DNA of 64,000 bases, from NCBI RefSeq assembly GCF_947172395.1, contig NC_069087.1, positions 682,001 through 746,000 of the forward strand, in the 5' to 3' direction. The notes under the pieces are model-generated. The model made no database searches, had not been told where the DNA came from, and worked only from the letters and a program-made list of their open reading frames with translations. How positions within the stretch are numbered: the stretch's first letter is position 1; the number at the start of each line of letters is the position of its first letter. This stretch comes from Bicyclus anynana (lineage: Eukaryota; Arthropoda; Insecta; Lepidoptera; Nymphalidae). The position numbers and the translations under genes are program-made. Shown here in pieces: positions 45,934 through 56,919 of this stretch.

Positions 45934-46070
45934 GATGTTTTTTAACTCGCTAGTGCGAGTATCGATTCATCTCTATCTCTCTCTGTCTAACACGATAATA
46001 AAAAATTAGTAAGATAGAGGTGAACGCGAATCTCATATTTGCGAGATGTACAAAACATAGTTATAAAACA
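45934..46070. mobile_element. Short inverted-repeat MITE, family E
   Basis: TTTTTAACTCGCTAGTGCGA, TCATCTCTATCTCTCTCTGT, then inverse AGATAGAGGTGAACGCGAAT and GCGAGATGTACAAAACA. Relative at 63430. Confidence 0.65.
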
Positions 46071-46539
46071 AGAAAATTGTTTATCAACAGGTAAATAGAG
46101 ATGAAACGTAAGGTTGCATTGGTAAAAGACTCTTTTTCCGCAACTTCGTTTTTGTATCTACTATTTTCGCGGTGTTGTCGCCTTTTCTGCACCTGATGTC
46201 AATGATCATGAAAATTCGAGTAGTACATCTAATAGTACCCAGTAAGCGTGAAAGCGAAGTAACCATACAAACAAACTCAATTTTTTTACTTTAATTTAAG
46301 AAAGCTCAAAATAATAAAACTTAAAGTATTATTATATAAATGGGCCTCCTATGCCTCAGATAGATAGCCGCTATGCAACACAAAGTTCCTAACTTCATGT
46401 TGTTATGCGGCATACGAGGTCTTTGAAGGAGAAGTGGTCGAAGTGTTGTTTTGTTATTCTAATTTTTTTTACTTGAAGCAAAGGGAACAAGCACAGCAAA
46501 CTATACCATTTACTTGTTCCATCACCTATGTTTTACCAT

Positions 46540-46706
46540 ACTAGTGGACGCCCGCGACTTCGTCCACGTGAAATTTAGTTATTCACAAATCCCTCGGGAA
46601 CCATGGAAAAGTAGCCAAATCGGTTCAGTAATAGCGGGCTTAAAGAGTAACAAACATCCAAACAAACATCCATACAAACTTTCGCGTTTACAATATTAGT
46701 AGGATA
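46540..46706 (-). mobile_element. Helitron-like (Lep1-type) element
   Basis: On the plus strand it starts ACTAGTGGACGCCCGCGACT and ends GTTTACAATATTAGTAGGAT, the inverse of the 24947 copy. Confidence 0.8.
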
Positions 46707-46779
46707 GGGTAGGTAAAGGTAACCAATTAAGTGACTTACAATTGAATTCTCTAGTTATAATTGAGTTATATATTTCAGC

Positions 46780-47310
46780 AGTCAGTCAGTCCCGAGGCGG
46801 GTTGCGGCGCGGTGCCCCTAGCGGATCGGGAGTGCGCGAAGGAGGTCAGTGTGCGCGGGAAGTGGGTCAGGGCGGATGCACCGCTCGGGCGCGCTCGGGC
46901 CGGCTCGGCGGCGCAGGCGCGCGGCGCATCGATCCTCGCCCACGCGGCGCAGCGAGAGCACCGCGAGTCTGACGCGTCCCGGGCTGTGCCCCTCGAAGAT
47001 GGCGGCGTGAGCGCGCGCCCGCGGCCTCCGGCGGTCATGCCGCGATGGCCAGAGAGGTAACCGCGACCGGCGCCGCCGCCGACCTCTTGCGTAACCGGCG
47101 ACCGCCACGCCCGAGACGTGGCACTCCGCCCCGCGCGCGCCTTCAGCACCACCAGCCCTCCCGGTGTCAGTGACGTGATGGTGCAGCAGACGGTGCCGCA
47201 GCCCGCCCCGCTCGCGCGCGCCGCGGCGCCGTGCGCGTCCCTCTCGCTCTGCCGTACACCGTTGCACATGCAACCATCATTATTCAGAATCTGTGCCAGA
47301 TTACATGCCA
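46780..47310. promoter_or_regulatory. GC/CpG-rich island, candidate promoter / first exon
   Basis: About 530 bases of dense CpG in an AT-rich setting. Several frames stay open on both strands, as expected of GC-rich DNA, but none looks like a known protein. At 46996-47006 the sequence is AAGATGGCGGC, the consensus of YY1/pho-type sites near transcription starts. AGAGAGGTAACCGC at 47050 could be a donor. TCAGTCAG near 46785 resembles the arthropod initiator. It could be a noncoding first exon of GLCE (minus strand) or of a gene beyond the window. Confidence 0.45.
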
Positions 47311-48980
47311 CCCTTATGTGAATTCAGCCTTTCCATGTTCAGAACTGTCGCTTAGATTCCGCTCCGTTGTGTAGACGACGTCATTTTTGTGGTATTATCA
47401 CGAGATTGATGATCACATACATCAGGTTGTCTAGTGATGAACATTCTAAATGCAGAGTTTTGAAATTTGTGACCCAGAGTTTCGTTTTAATTAGTGATTC
47501 ACTTTAAATAGGAATCGAGGAGTAGAAATGTAGAGATAAGTGTAGCTAGTAGGGCACATGCGTGAGTCCCGGCCCGTAGCCCGTAGCAGCGTAGCGCTCC
47601 GCGTAGCTCTTTGCTTTCCAGTTTACGTCTCAACTCTATCTTTTCTGTTATATAAATTTATTCAAATATTATATATCTATATATTCTTCTGTACTTGAGT
47701 ATGTCAGTGAACTCCTTCTTAACGGCTTTACGACTCACAATCGGTAGATGGCGCTACTATACTAAATTTTTGCATGGGGTTTGATTCTTGATGAATTTGA
47801 GCTCTGTAGAACAGAACAGGGTGTATTAATCCACGAAAATAATTTAAAGGGCGAAATAGTCATGATAATAAGACCTCCACTTGAATTAGACTATTTAATA
47901 TGAATTTATTTGTATCATATTATATTGATATACTATGAAGGTTTCTTGTTAGTAACAGATCTATTACTAAGTACTACACAAACTACGTAGATTTAGGTTA
48001 AGAAATGGTCCACAATTGTGTTCGATTAATTGCTGGAAAGCAGCAGCGTGAACTTAAAATACTGTTGTATATATTTAGGTATGTATTTTCTAGTAATAAT
48101 AATTGATGGTCTAAGATCCAACATTAGAAATAAAAATCCTCATCTGTTATTTATTAGTGATGAAAAATTAATGACAGATAATATTCACAATCACACATTG
48201 CAAAGGTAGCCTTCTTAAATTACGGCCAGACGTATTTTTCATTCAATATCTAGGAAGCAATGAATCATTGGACATAATAGACGATGAAACAACTGACGAG
48301 GATACATAATAACATTGACTCAACTGTTTATGTCTGGCAACCCCACAGTTGCAGTGTGAAAGCAGGCAACCATTCCATTTTAAATTCTGTTGGGTATACT
48401 CTATTAACTAGTGTACGATTTTTTTTAAATTAACTAATTAGGGAAGTAGATTAAATAAATTTAATAAAAAATTTAATCATTTAATATTGTCCAGCTTCAG
48501 TTACAACAACAACCTATTTGCGATGTGTCTATGTGAATATTTTCCATCATTAATTTCTTATCCCAAATAAATACCGATAAGCGTATATATTTCTTATGCC
48601 GGTTCTCGTACTATGTCAGGATAAGCTGATTGGCCACTTGACGGTAAGTGGAAAACCATTGTCTATAACACGGCAACACAGGGTTAAGCAATGCTAGAAA
48701 CACGTACAGCTCGTGTGGGTTAACTTGACACCTGGCTCGAATGATGTTTGTACTCTGTTTGTATGGTTGTGTTTTATAGCCAGCTGACAAGTTAATGCGC
48801 ACGAGTTATACAATACGCTGTCCTGCGCCTCTCAGTATGAGGCATTGATGTTAAACCTCATAATATGTGTGGCAGAAATAATTATGGTAGTAGTACTTTT
48901 CAAAACGAGCCTAATATAATACCTATATCATTTGTCTTGGACGTTTGGTAGCATTATAACACCTTATACGAAATATTTGA
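47311..48980. other. Unassigned region
   Basis: AT-rich with no intact frame. The part 48000-48320 could be a decayed transposase but no motif is secure. Confidence 0.3.
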
Positions 48981-48984
48981 ATTC

Positions 48985-49150
48985 ATAATTAGCGGACGCC
49001 CGCGACTTCATCCGCGTGGATTTTTCACAAATCCTGTGGGAGCCATGGATTTTTCCGGGATAAAAAGTATGTGTTAATCTAAAGTAAAATCTATTTCCAT
49101 TCCAAATTTCAGCCAAATCGCTTAAGTAGTAGCTGCGTTAAAGAGTAAAA
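48985..49150 (-). mobile_element. Helitron-like (Lep1-type) element
   Basis: Plus strand starts TTAGCGGACGCCCGCGACTT and runs through TTTTTCCGGGATAAAAAGTA to TTAAAGAGTAAAA. Confidence 0.75.
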
Positions 49151-49675
49151 TTTTAGACTACATCATCACTTACCATCAGGTGAGATTGAGAAACATGGGA
49201 CATGGGATACACACCAAAAATTAAATTAACAAACTTTAAGTTTTAGTAAAGTTTAATGAAACCACTCTTAAAAATGTTGCTATTTATTTTTACACAATTT
49301 TTTTTCAGCAGAAGTGAAGAAATTTTTATTTTATACATTTTGATGTTCATTTCACTATTAATTTTAAGATGAAACATAAATAATTAACTAAACTATAAAT
49401 AAGTTTGGGTACCCTATTAAAGAAGTCAAAAGTTATTTATACATCTAACACAGGTTTCTTACATAAAATAGGTTACATTATTTAACATGTTCGTAAGTCT
49501 AAAACTTATTAAAGAATTTAACTTTTAATCAAGCGAGGATTTGTGTTTATTACGCTTTTTAACAATTTAATATCTGAGCGAACGAGCTCGGTGTTTTTTG
49601 TACCATACTTTTGTTATTAATATAAAACTAGCTGACCGACAGACATTATCCTGCTGTAGATAACTTTCTATATGT

Positions 49676-49882
49676 TTAACTAGCTGACGCCGCTCGGTTA
49701 TACCCGCGAGGTTCCCGTTCCCGTAGAAATGCGGGGATAAAATATAGCCTATAGCCTCCGTAAATGGGCTGTCTAACACTGAAATAATTTTTCAAATCGG
49801 ACCAGTAGTTCCTGAGATTAGCGCGTTCAAGCAAACATACAAACAAACAAATTATTCAGCTTTATAATATTAGTATAGATAT
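49676..49882 (-). mobile_element. Helitron-like element
   Basis: Plus strand begins AACTAGCTGACGCCGCTCGG, contains TATAGCCTATAGCCTCCGTA and AATCGGACCAGTAGTTCCTG, and ends AATATTAGTATAGAT. Confidence 0.8.
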
Positions 49883-49888
49883 TAGTAC

Positions 49889-50034
49889 ACATATAGAAGA
49901 CTAGCAGAACCTCGCAATTTCACCCACGGAGTTCCAATTCCCGTGATAAATTATTACTCATTGATAATGTAGCCTTCCATTGGTACAAGAATTTTTAAAA
50001 TCGATGCAGTAGTTTTTGAGATCAAAAAATCGAA
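49889..50034 (-). mobile_element. Helitron-like element, truncated
   Basis: Begins TAGAAGACTAGCAGAACCTC and shares GATAATGTAGCCTTCCATTG with the copy at 10063. Confidence 0.55.
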
Positions 50035-50215
50035 TTAGTCTTCGATTTAGTGTTCCGGTACAATGCTACGGAGAGGTATGGGTACAGTAACCAAGTTAGA
50101 CCGATCCCTTCTTAGAGTAGAGGGCAACCTATAACTTACTAAAAATAGGCTGGGATCTAGCAGTCGTCACTCACCATCAGGTGAGTTTGAGATCACAGTC
50201 GAGGACTAGCTTACC
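50035..50215 (+). mobile_element. SINE family A, truncated and diverged
   Basis: Shares GATTTAGTGTTCCGGTACAA and CACTCACCATCAGGTGAGTT with the family body; the head is absent. Confidence 0.55.
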
Positions 50216-50521
50216 ATTGAATAAAAAGAAGATTGACCTCAAAGATGACAGCCATTTAAAAATGCTTTCTCTTTAAAAACGCATTTTCTCGTGAAATTAT
50301 AAAGCAAACGATTATGACAACTAACAAGGCCATCACTTAATTAGCCGATGTTAGATATGTCTAACTTTTGACTCGAAAATTTTAAGAAAACCCGCCAGCT
50401 AAATCTGTGATACTGCTTCAGACAATTTACACCTCGGCGATCTCAAAGGGAAATCTAGAAAGTGGTATAGATCTCATCTAGATGCAGTGCTTACCGCGAA
50501 TTTTATTGGTACCATTTTATA

Positions 50522-50690
50522 AAACCTACTAATATTATAAACGCGTAAGTTTGTATCAATGTTTGTTACTCTTCAACGCCGCATCTACTTAACTGATTTG
50601 GAGGAAATTTAAATTGACAATAGATAATATTCTGGATTAATACAAAGGCTACCTACTCTTTGTACCAAAAAATCCATACCGCAACGACCG
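50522..50690 (+). mobile_element. Helitron-like (Lep1-type) element, 3'-truncated
   Basis: Starts AAAACCTACTAATATTATAA, then ACGCGTAAGTTTGTATCAAT and TTGTTACTCTTCAACGCC. The usual CCGCTAGTA end is missing. Confidence 0.65.
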
Positions 50691-50699
50691 ATCCACATA

Positions 50700-51280
50700 C
50701 CGGAACGACCGCTTAACTTACTAATACAGTTCTACCCTCTAACTACAATACTGATCTAGTATAGCGCTGATACTATCAGATGTAAACCAGGATTATCTAG
50801 CGTATGGCACTAAGGCAGCCACGAGTGAAATTACAGACTGGCAAACGCTAGTAGCAGGGTTAAAGCATCATTTAACAGTATACTAATACTCCCCTTCTCC
50901 ACTCGTGTCGCCTCCCAGCCAAGAACTAACAATGCAATGGTCGGACTATACGAATAACTCACACACTGAACTCCTGAATCACTATCACTATTACACTATT
51001 GCACCATCACTATTTAACAAATGGAAGACGACTATCCATTTCGAGAATACGATTACAACTGAACTGCTTAACTAGCAGGCTACAGTGGGGCGCGCCATTT
51101 GGACGTGATGCTATTGGACAAGAGTCACCTGATAAACCTTTTACAGTCTTATTTATTTAAACAGTAAACAATTAAATCCCAATTAAATGAAAACCTGATT
51201 CTAATGTTATCACAATAATTAACGTAGATTTTGCTAACCGACCAAATAACTCACTCGCCGACAAACACATATAAAGAACT
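50700..51280. other. Unassigned region
   Basis: No coding frame. 50700-51120 is less AT-rich, and may be an old repeat. Confidence 0.3.
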
Positions 51281-51284
51281 AGCG

Positions 51285-51575
51285 GACCCGCTCAAGCTTC
51301 GCTTTGACTTATGATGCACTTCTTCCCTATCCCTACCCTATCCTGCTTCTACCCTACTCCTAACCTACCTCTACCGTACCTCAACCCTACCCCTACCCTA
51401 GTCATACCCTACTTTTACCTACCCTAGGATTTAGGGGATTGAAAAATAGTTGGCCTATTCTCATAGATACCGGATAAGCACAAAAAATTTCATCAAAATC
51501 GGTCAAGCCGTTTCGGAGAAGTATGGCAACGAAAACTGTGACACGAGAATTTTATATATTAGATAATATGTAGTC
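51285..51575 (-). mobile_element. Helitron-like element with (TACCC)n
   Basis: Plus strand starts CTAGCGGACCCGCTCAAGCT, then CCCTATCCCTACCCTATCCT repeats at 51325-51425, and GTCAAGCCGTTTCGGAGAAG. Confidence 0.75.
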
Positions 51576-51699
51576 ACTACACAACATTAAGAACGAAAAA
51601 ATTAAAATAACATTTTATAGAACAAAATTATTATTAACAGTTTGCGCAATTTTCATGAATGATCACGTGAATTACACGGTAGCGTATAGTTTTAAGGTA

Positions 51700-51795
51700 G
51701 TTAAGTCAAAATTACTTCGCAAGGCCTCGCCAGGCCCCCTTTAGCGCGAGGCCGTGGGCGTTTGCTTGCCCACGCCTAGCAACGCCACTGATAAA
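51700..51795. mobile_element. DNA-transposon end (GGCGTTGCTAGG type)
   Basis: GCCTCGCCAGGCCCCCTTTA is followed by GCGAGGCCGTGGGCG and ends CACGCCTAGCAACGCCACTG, a typical CAGTGGCGTTGCTAGG terminus read in reverse. The other end was not found. Confidence 0.4.
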
Positions 51796-52084
51796 TAATT
51801 AATTGCCTATAACATGTTCCTATAGCATACATTCTGAGTTAACACGGCACAGTCGCGGCTAATAACTATCAGACACAAAATATCACGTAAGAATTAAGGC
51901 ATTACAAAATCTCGAAGCGATCGTGACGCTTCGCCGAAGCGGGGGATCATATTAATGCCTCGGCTTAGCGCTAATCTTCACATAAAGTTTCCATAAACGA
52001 TGTGAATATCATTGGTCGGAGGAACGTTCATTAGCAGAGTATTATACAGGAACTTATTAAAAGACAAAATGTTTTAAGAAAAAG

Positions 52085-52400
52085 AAAAAGCTGAAACTGA
52101 TAAGTGGATCAAGTATGCCTCTCTGACAGAGAGTTACATATTTGTACCTTTTGCCGTGGAAACCCTTGAACCATGGAGTCGCAGTGCCAAAAAATTTTAC
52201 CGAATCATTTCACCGCGGCTAGTTGCCTCGACTGGCGACAGAAAGGCTGGCTCATTTTTTTGCGCAAAGGTTCAGCCTGGCTGTCCAGCGCTGAAATGCA
52301 GCCAATATTCTTGCCACCATTCCACGTGGGCATGATTTGTATAGTTATTAGGATAAGTTAGCTTAAGTTCCTTATTGTATTCTTTCTCAATAAAAAAAAA
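52085..52400 (+). pseudogene. LINE reverse-transcriptase C-terminus, 5'-truncated
   Basis: The frame from 52090 reads ETDKWIKYASLTESYIFVPF, AVETLEPWSRSAKKFYRIIS and STGDRKAGSFF, then shifts frame into an RLSLAVQRGNAAS-like stretch. This is the tail found on many non-LTR retrotransposon polyproteins. It has at least one frameshift, followed by a STOP-rich 3' end and an A-rich tail at 52392. Confidence 0.7.
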
Positions 52401-53340
52401 TGTCTAAAGTAAAATATTGTAAGCTATAGGAAATATCCCTTAATTAATTAACTGACTAGCCAATTCGATAATTTATTCATAAAATCGTTCTAATCTAAAA
52501 AATTAAAGAAAAAGTTCACAACACACTTGGCCAGCTATTCTTTATAGACATAAATTTTTCTAAAAGGAATTTTATACTGCACTAAGTTTCATTTGAGTTC
52601 ATTTAGTAGTTTCAGCGTGATGCCTGAATAACAAAAAAACACGGACAGACAGACAAAAAATCGAAAAAAAATATTTTTTGCTTCTTTTATGAATATTTTT
52701 TTCTTTCTATTATCGATTATATAATGTCCCCCAACAAAAAAAAAATCAAAATATCTTGAAAAAAAAAGTATCTTGCAAACTCTTAGATCCTGTCTTTTGA
52801 ACCGGTGCATGGTAGGGCTATTCGCTACAAGCACTTGAATTTTGAAACCTGCTAAATACCAAAGCCATCTTAAAAAAGCGTCGATCTGAGAACCTGCCCC
52901 GTTTTTTCGGTAAAAAATAAATTGATGTTCGTTAATCTCAATCAAATTAGAAATCAGCTTAACTAAATTGAGTTATAATTTGTAGTTTGTTTTTTAAGTT
53001 CTAATAAATTAAGTTTGAAAACAATTATTAGGGAAAACAATACTGCACTTTTCTTACTTGTTTTATCATTAAGAATATGCAATTTAAACAGTAAACAGTA
53101 TGTGGTCCTCGAATTAATACACACTCACATCCTCACAGCGCCTTGTCTATTAGGACTATTTGTCAAAATTCTAGAATTTAGACAAAATTTACGCAGTTTT
53201 AAAAATGTTTATAGTCAGCAGTACTATCTAGTAGCCGCTTTGATAGGTATATTTAGGGCGTTTTGCTGTTAAATATGCGGAAGTTTTTTGCCTAAGTTTT
53301 ATACTTAAAATAGAATACAAAAGTAGCTCTTATTTGTGTA
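52400..53340. other. Unassigned AT-rich region
   Basis: The stretch 52560-52950 with ACGGACAGACAGACAAAAAA looks repeat-like. Open frames here are low complexity (Phe/Lys-rich) and not supported. Confidence 0.3.
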
Positions 53341-53344
53341 TAGG

Positions 53345-53470
53345 AAGTTAGTGGGTGTTGTGAAAGGAAGCGTTTTAGGTCCTTTCTTGTTCCTAATTCA
53401 TATAAATGTTCCATTAATAATATCCGTGGCATTGTAATATTCTATCGTAAAATTTAATAATGACAGGTCT
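53345..53470 (+). pseudogene. Reverse transcriptase fragment (LINE)
   Basis: Reads GVVKGSVLGPFLFLIHINVP, matching the conserved GxxQGSxLGPLLFLIYINDL block of Jockey/R1-type reverse transcriptases, with the Gln replaced by Lys. Only this block survives. Confidence 0.6.
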
Positions 53471-53914
53471 AAAGAAAAAAACTTGACGATGACGATGAAA
53501 CATTACGTTAGCTTACCGTAAGTAACTTTTATTTAAGGGCGAACTTTTTCCTTAATTTTTAATGAATAGATCATATTGACCTACCTGTTTATTTCTCTTT
53601 CAGCTTTGTGAAAACTAATTATCAGCAAATATTCAAACGTAATAAAGGTTGTTAATAATGTACCTTAAAACCCCCCTTGTTTCATCCCCATCTGATTTAA
53701 TTTTCGCAATAAATAGTATCTTCTATAACCTTATACGTATAACTGAAAAAACTTGTTTTACAAGAAGTCTGTTACCCAAAAGGGTCGCTGATCCGGGTCA
53801 AATATATCCACCTTCAAGTCTACAGAGCGCTTGGATCTAGGCAGTGAAAAAAATATTGAAATATGGTTTAGTTTGGGCGCGCTGCAGACTTGACCGTATG
53901 TGGCGTAGCGTGCC

Positions 53915-54095
53915 TAGATCAATCAATCAATCAATATTCATTTATTTCAAATAGGCTTAGTTTACAAGCTCTTTCGAAACGTCAGGTAATATTATAATTA
54001 AGATAATGGTGATAATAATTAGTCGAAAACTTTAAATTAAACGATTGTACGAGGGCTCCAAAGCGCCTTGGTACGAGAAGAGCCCACAACAAACT
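53915..54095 (-). mobile_element. LINE 3' UTR fragment with (GATT)n tail
   Basis: Minus strand ends ATGAATATTGATTGATTGAT, preceded by AAGAGCTTGTAAACTAAGCC and TATTTGAAATAA. It is of the same family as 9640 and the end at 55275. Confidence 0.7.
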
Positions 54096-54395
54096 CAACT
54101 TGCAGGGGCCAAGTATCAAAATTAATTGTAGGGCCCAAATGAAGGGAAATAGATTTCCCACAAAAGAAACAAAAATAGCTACTATGTAGGATGTTTCCAA
54201 TAATCTTTATATATTTTTTTATTCTTTTAACAGATTTTTATAATATGTTTTTTTTTTGTTTCGGGAAGCACCAGATTAAGTGATATTGTGCTTTATATTT
54301 TACTAATTGTTGCTTTAACACGTAAGGGGCCTCTGTATTCCGGGGGCCCCGTATCTCTTGGTATTGCTGATACGGCGGTAGCTACGCGTCTGGTG
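54096..54395 (-). mobile_element. hAT-like element related to 11690
   Basis: Contains CCGGGGGCCCCGTATCTC and TGATACGGCGGTAGCTACGC, the inverse of the CAGGGGCGTAGCTACCGCCG left end at 11695. The other end is decayed. Confidence 0.45.
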
Positions 54396-54640
54396 TGAGT
54401 CCTAGTTATGTCCATTAATGAAAACATACAAGTTCGCACCACAAAGGTTTCCTCATCAGACTTGTCAAAACAAACGCGGTTAGATAATAATAAGATTGTG
54501 ATTATATAATACGCAATGATATATCGAAGATAGTTATGATTGTTAAGGCATAGTTATTATTATTATTAACTATAGGCCAAGACCAAGGCATAGTTATTTG
54601 CTTTCATATAATGATAAACATGACCTTGATTACACTACAC

Positions 54641-55000
54641 CAGGGTTTCTCAAACTTTCGGCTCCACGAACCCCTGTTAAAATTTCCAAGTGACAGCGAA
54701 CCCCTTGCTAACTAATGACCCCCACCCCCTAAAGACAAAAATAAATTTGAATGTTGAAAAAATAAGGTTTTTGTTTTGAAAAAATTTAATTAAAGGTAGG
54801 ACATGATATTTTAATGTTATGGGTATACTTGTTTCTTGTCGCAAATGTTTTCAATGTTAGGAGTAATTTTGGACAATTTTAACCTAAATTCTTACTTGGT
54901 ATCAGATATCAAGCCATCATTACGTAAATCTTGTCGCGAACCCCCTACCGTCGAATGGCGAACCCCTAAGGGTTCGCGTACCCTACTTTGACAAACATTG
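54641..55000. mobile_element. hAT-type MITE with perfect 8-bp target duplication
   Basis: A 360-base element with ends CAGGGTTTCTCAAACTTT and TACTTTGACAAACATTG (imperfect inverted repeats), flanked by CACTACAC at 54633-54640 and 55001-55008. Internal GCGAACCCC/GGGGTTCGC words match the CAGGGGTTCTCAA class of hAT elements. Confidence 0.9.
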
Positions 55001-55009
55001 CACTACACC

Positions 55010-55275
55010 ATTGATGAGTTCCTTAAAGATACAGGCGCTTGGAGGGCATTAGATCAGCTTCCACCTTCACTCAGCAAGTAAAACTATAAGAAATTGTAAT
55101 GTTGTCATCAATTGTTAATTATAATACTGTATGTTCTTTTAAAGAGCAATTGTTGAGTTTCTTCGAACCAGTGGTAGAATCAAATAGTATTTACAAATAG
55201 TCAACTGATGTGTCAAAAGTGCTTGTAAACTGAGCCTACTTGAAATAAATGATTTTTGGTTTGATTTGATTTGAT
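55010..55275 (+). mobile_element. LINE 3' end with TTTGATTTGATTTGAT tail
   Basis: Starts with a short coding remnant (DEFLKDTGAWRALDQLPPSL), then a 3' UTR with AAGTGCTTGTAAACTGAGCC, ACTTGAAATAAATGA and a GATTT repeat tail. The hAT at 54641 lies immediately 5'. Confidence 0.65.
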
Positions 55276-55468
55276 GAGTGGAAAAAATCCCTTCTGCTTT
55301 TATCTGCTAGCAAGAGGTAATATTAATATCTATTTATTCTTTTTATCCTTATCGTAATGATAGTATACGTGAATTAAGAATAAATAAATCCGTTTCTGAA
55401 AGAACCACAGCAATTTTGCAATTTAAACGTTTTGCATTAATACTTCACTTCATAGACTTCAAACTGAG

Positions 55469-55649
55469 GGCCTAGTGGCAGTTTGATACTGTGACGATCG
55501 CGTTAACGTAAACGCAAATTTCTAAGGAATTGAAACAGCGCCATCTAGTGGCACTATTGCACAAATGTTTCAATTCCATATAAATTCGCGTACTTACGTT
55601 AACGCGATAGTAACATTAAGAAAACATTGAAAACTCCCACTAGGCACAC
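55469..55649. mobile_element. Palindromic MITE, family D, full length
   Basis: Starts GGCCTAGTGGCAGTTTGATA, has the central GCGCCATCTAGTGGCACTAT and ends GAAAACTCCCACTAGGCACA. Arms fold on each other over most of its ~180 bases. Confidence 0.8.
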
Positions 55650-55899
55650 AGATCAGAATGTAACATTTTGTTGTTATTTTTCTCTTTTTAGTTTAGTAGG
55701 TAGGTTAATTTTTGTGTTGGAAGTAGGTTGAATTTTATTTATTAATTTTTTTTTGTGCGTTTGAAACCGTTAAAGAAGTTACCGGTATAAATTATTTTTG
55801 GCACTAAGAAAAAATCAGTAAAAGAATACAAAATCGCCAAAATTAAAACTAAATGTAGACATTTAAAAAATCTGATACACTTTGAACCAAAACGAAGAC

Positions 55900-56000
55900 C
55901 GCGGGAGGAGAGCGTTTCAGGCTGTCGGCGTCGGCTCGAGACGTCCTCGAGGATTTCCCACTAACACGAGTGCCCTTAGCCCCATGTGCTTGCAATTATT
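55900..56000. repeat. Diverged repeat shared with 57100-57240
   Basis: GCTCGAGACGTCCTCGAGGA plus TTTCCCACTAACACGAGTGC resembles GCGTTGAGACGTCGTTGAGG plus AATTTCCGACTGCGCGACGA at 57120. Confidence 0.3.
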
Positions 56001-56049
56001 ATAAGCGTTTGTTACAATAATCTACTATAACAAACGCAATAATACCACA

Positions 56050-56245
56050 ATATAATGGATGGCTTCGGCCGTGGCTAGTTACCGCCAAGCAACTTAGCGT
56101 TCCGGCACGATGTCGTGTAGAATCCGAAAGGGGTGTGGATTTTCATCCTCCTCGTATCAAGTTACCCCACTTCCATCTTGGGTTGCATCATCACTTACCA
56201 TCAGGTGAGATTGTAGTCAAGGGCTAACTTTTAAAGAATAAAAAA
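56050..56245 (+). mobile_element. SINE family A, 5'-truncated
   Basis: GGCTTCGGCCGTGGCTAGTT, TTAGCGTTCCGGCACGATGT, through CACTTACCATCAGGTGAGAT. Confidence 0.75.
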
Positions 56246-56284
56246 TATCGTGACTTTATTTTCAATGACAAGTTAGTCTTTTTC

Positions 56285-56525
56285 TGATGCAGTCTAAGAT
56301 GGAAAGATGGATGTAAAAGTTAATACTACCCACACCTCTGACGTTTTCTACGCGGCATCGTATCGGAACGCTAAATCTCTAGGCGCTATGTCTATGCCGG
56401 AACTCCGCCGGACTAGACCTGAGCCCATTCAGAAAATATAAACTAAAATGAGCCAAGCTGGTAATCGAACCTATGGCCTCGGTGTGGAGAACCACATCTC
56501 AGCCCACCGCGCAAGAGAGGTAGAT
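56285..56525 (-). mobile_element. SINE family A relative, minus strand
   Basis: Minus strand has a box B-like GGTTCGATTACCAG, AGATTTAGCGTTCCGATACG and GTGTGGGTAGTATTAAC. It faces the preceding copy. Confidence 0.6.
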
Positions 56526-56774
56526 AAACTGACTTAAAATAATATATGTAAGTAGTGTATATTTTAAATATTAACCAAGCGACCTATTGCGTGTGAAAAC
56601 ATTCAAAGTCTTCAACTTTGAAGAAACAATTGTCGTCATATTTTAAACAGCCTATATAAAACCTTGACAGATTATTTACTTAAACTTTTCTCTCGAAACA
56701 CACTATCTATAAACGAAAACCGCATGAAAATCCATTCCTCAAAGTACTAACCATCGAAAATATCTTGTATTACC

Positions 56775-56915
56775 AGCTGATACCCGCAGCTCTTTCGCGT
56801 GAAATTAGGGTAATCTAGGAGTCTATGTGTTAATCAAAATTTCAGCTTATCAATAGCTGCGACGTTAAAGAGTAACATAGATACAAACTTTTACGTTTAT
56901 AATATTAATAGGATT
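56775..56915 (-). mobile_element. Helitron-like (Lep1-type) element
   Basis: Plus strand: CAGCTGATACCCGCAGCTCT, GACGTTAAAGAGTAACATAG and ACGTTTATAATATTAATAGG. Confidence 0.6.
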
Positions 56916-56919
56916 TGCT

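Noticed and set aside
46775..47311. 178-codon minus-strand frame and other long frames in the GC-rich island
   Set aside because: Open on both strands in several frames because GC-rich DNA lacks stops. Composition is Arg/Ala/Gly-rich with no family motif.
48000..48320. Possible mariner-like transposase remnant
   Set aside because: Only short frames with no DDD/DDE motif or terminal repeats that I could confirm.
52589..52945. 118-codon minus-strand frame
   Set aside because: Phe/Lys-rich translation of A/T runs within repeat-like sequence.
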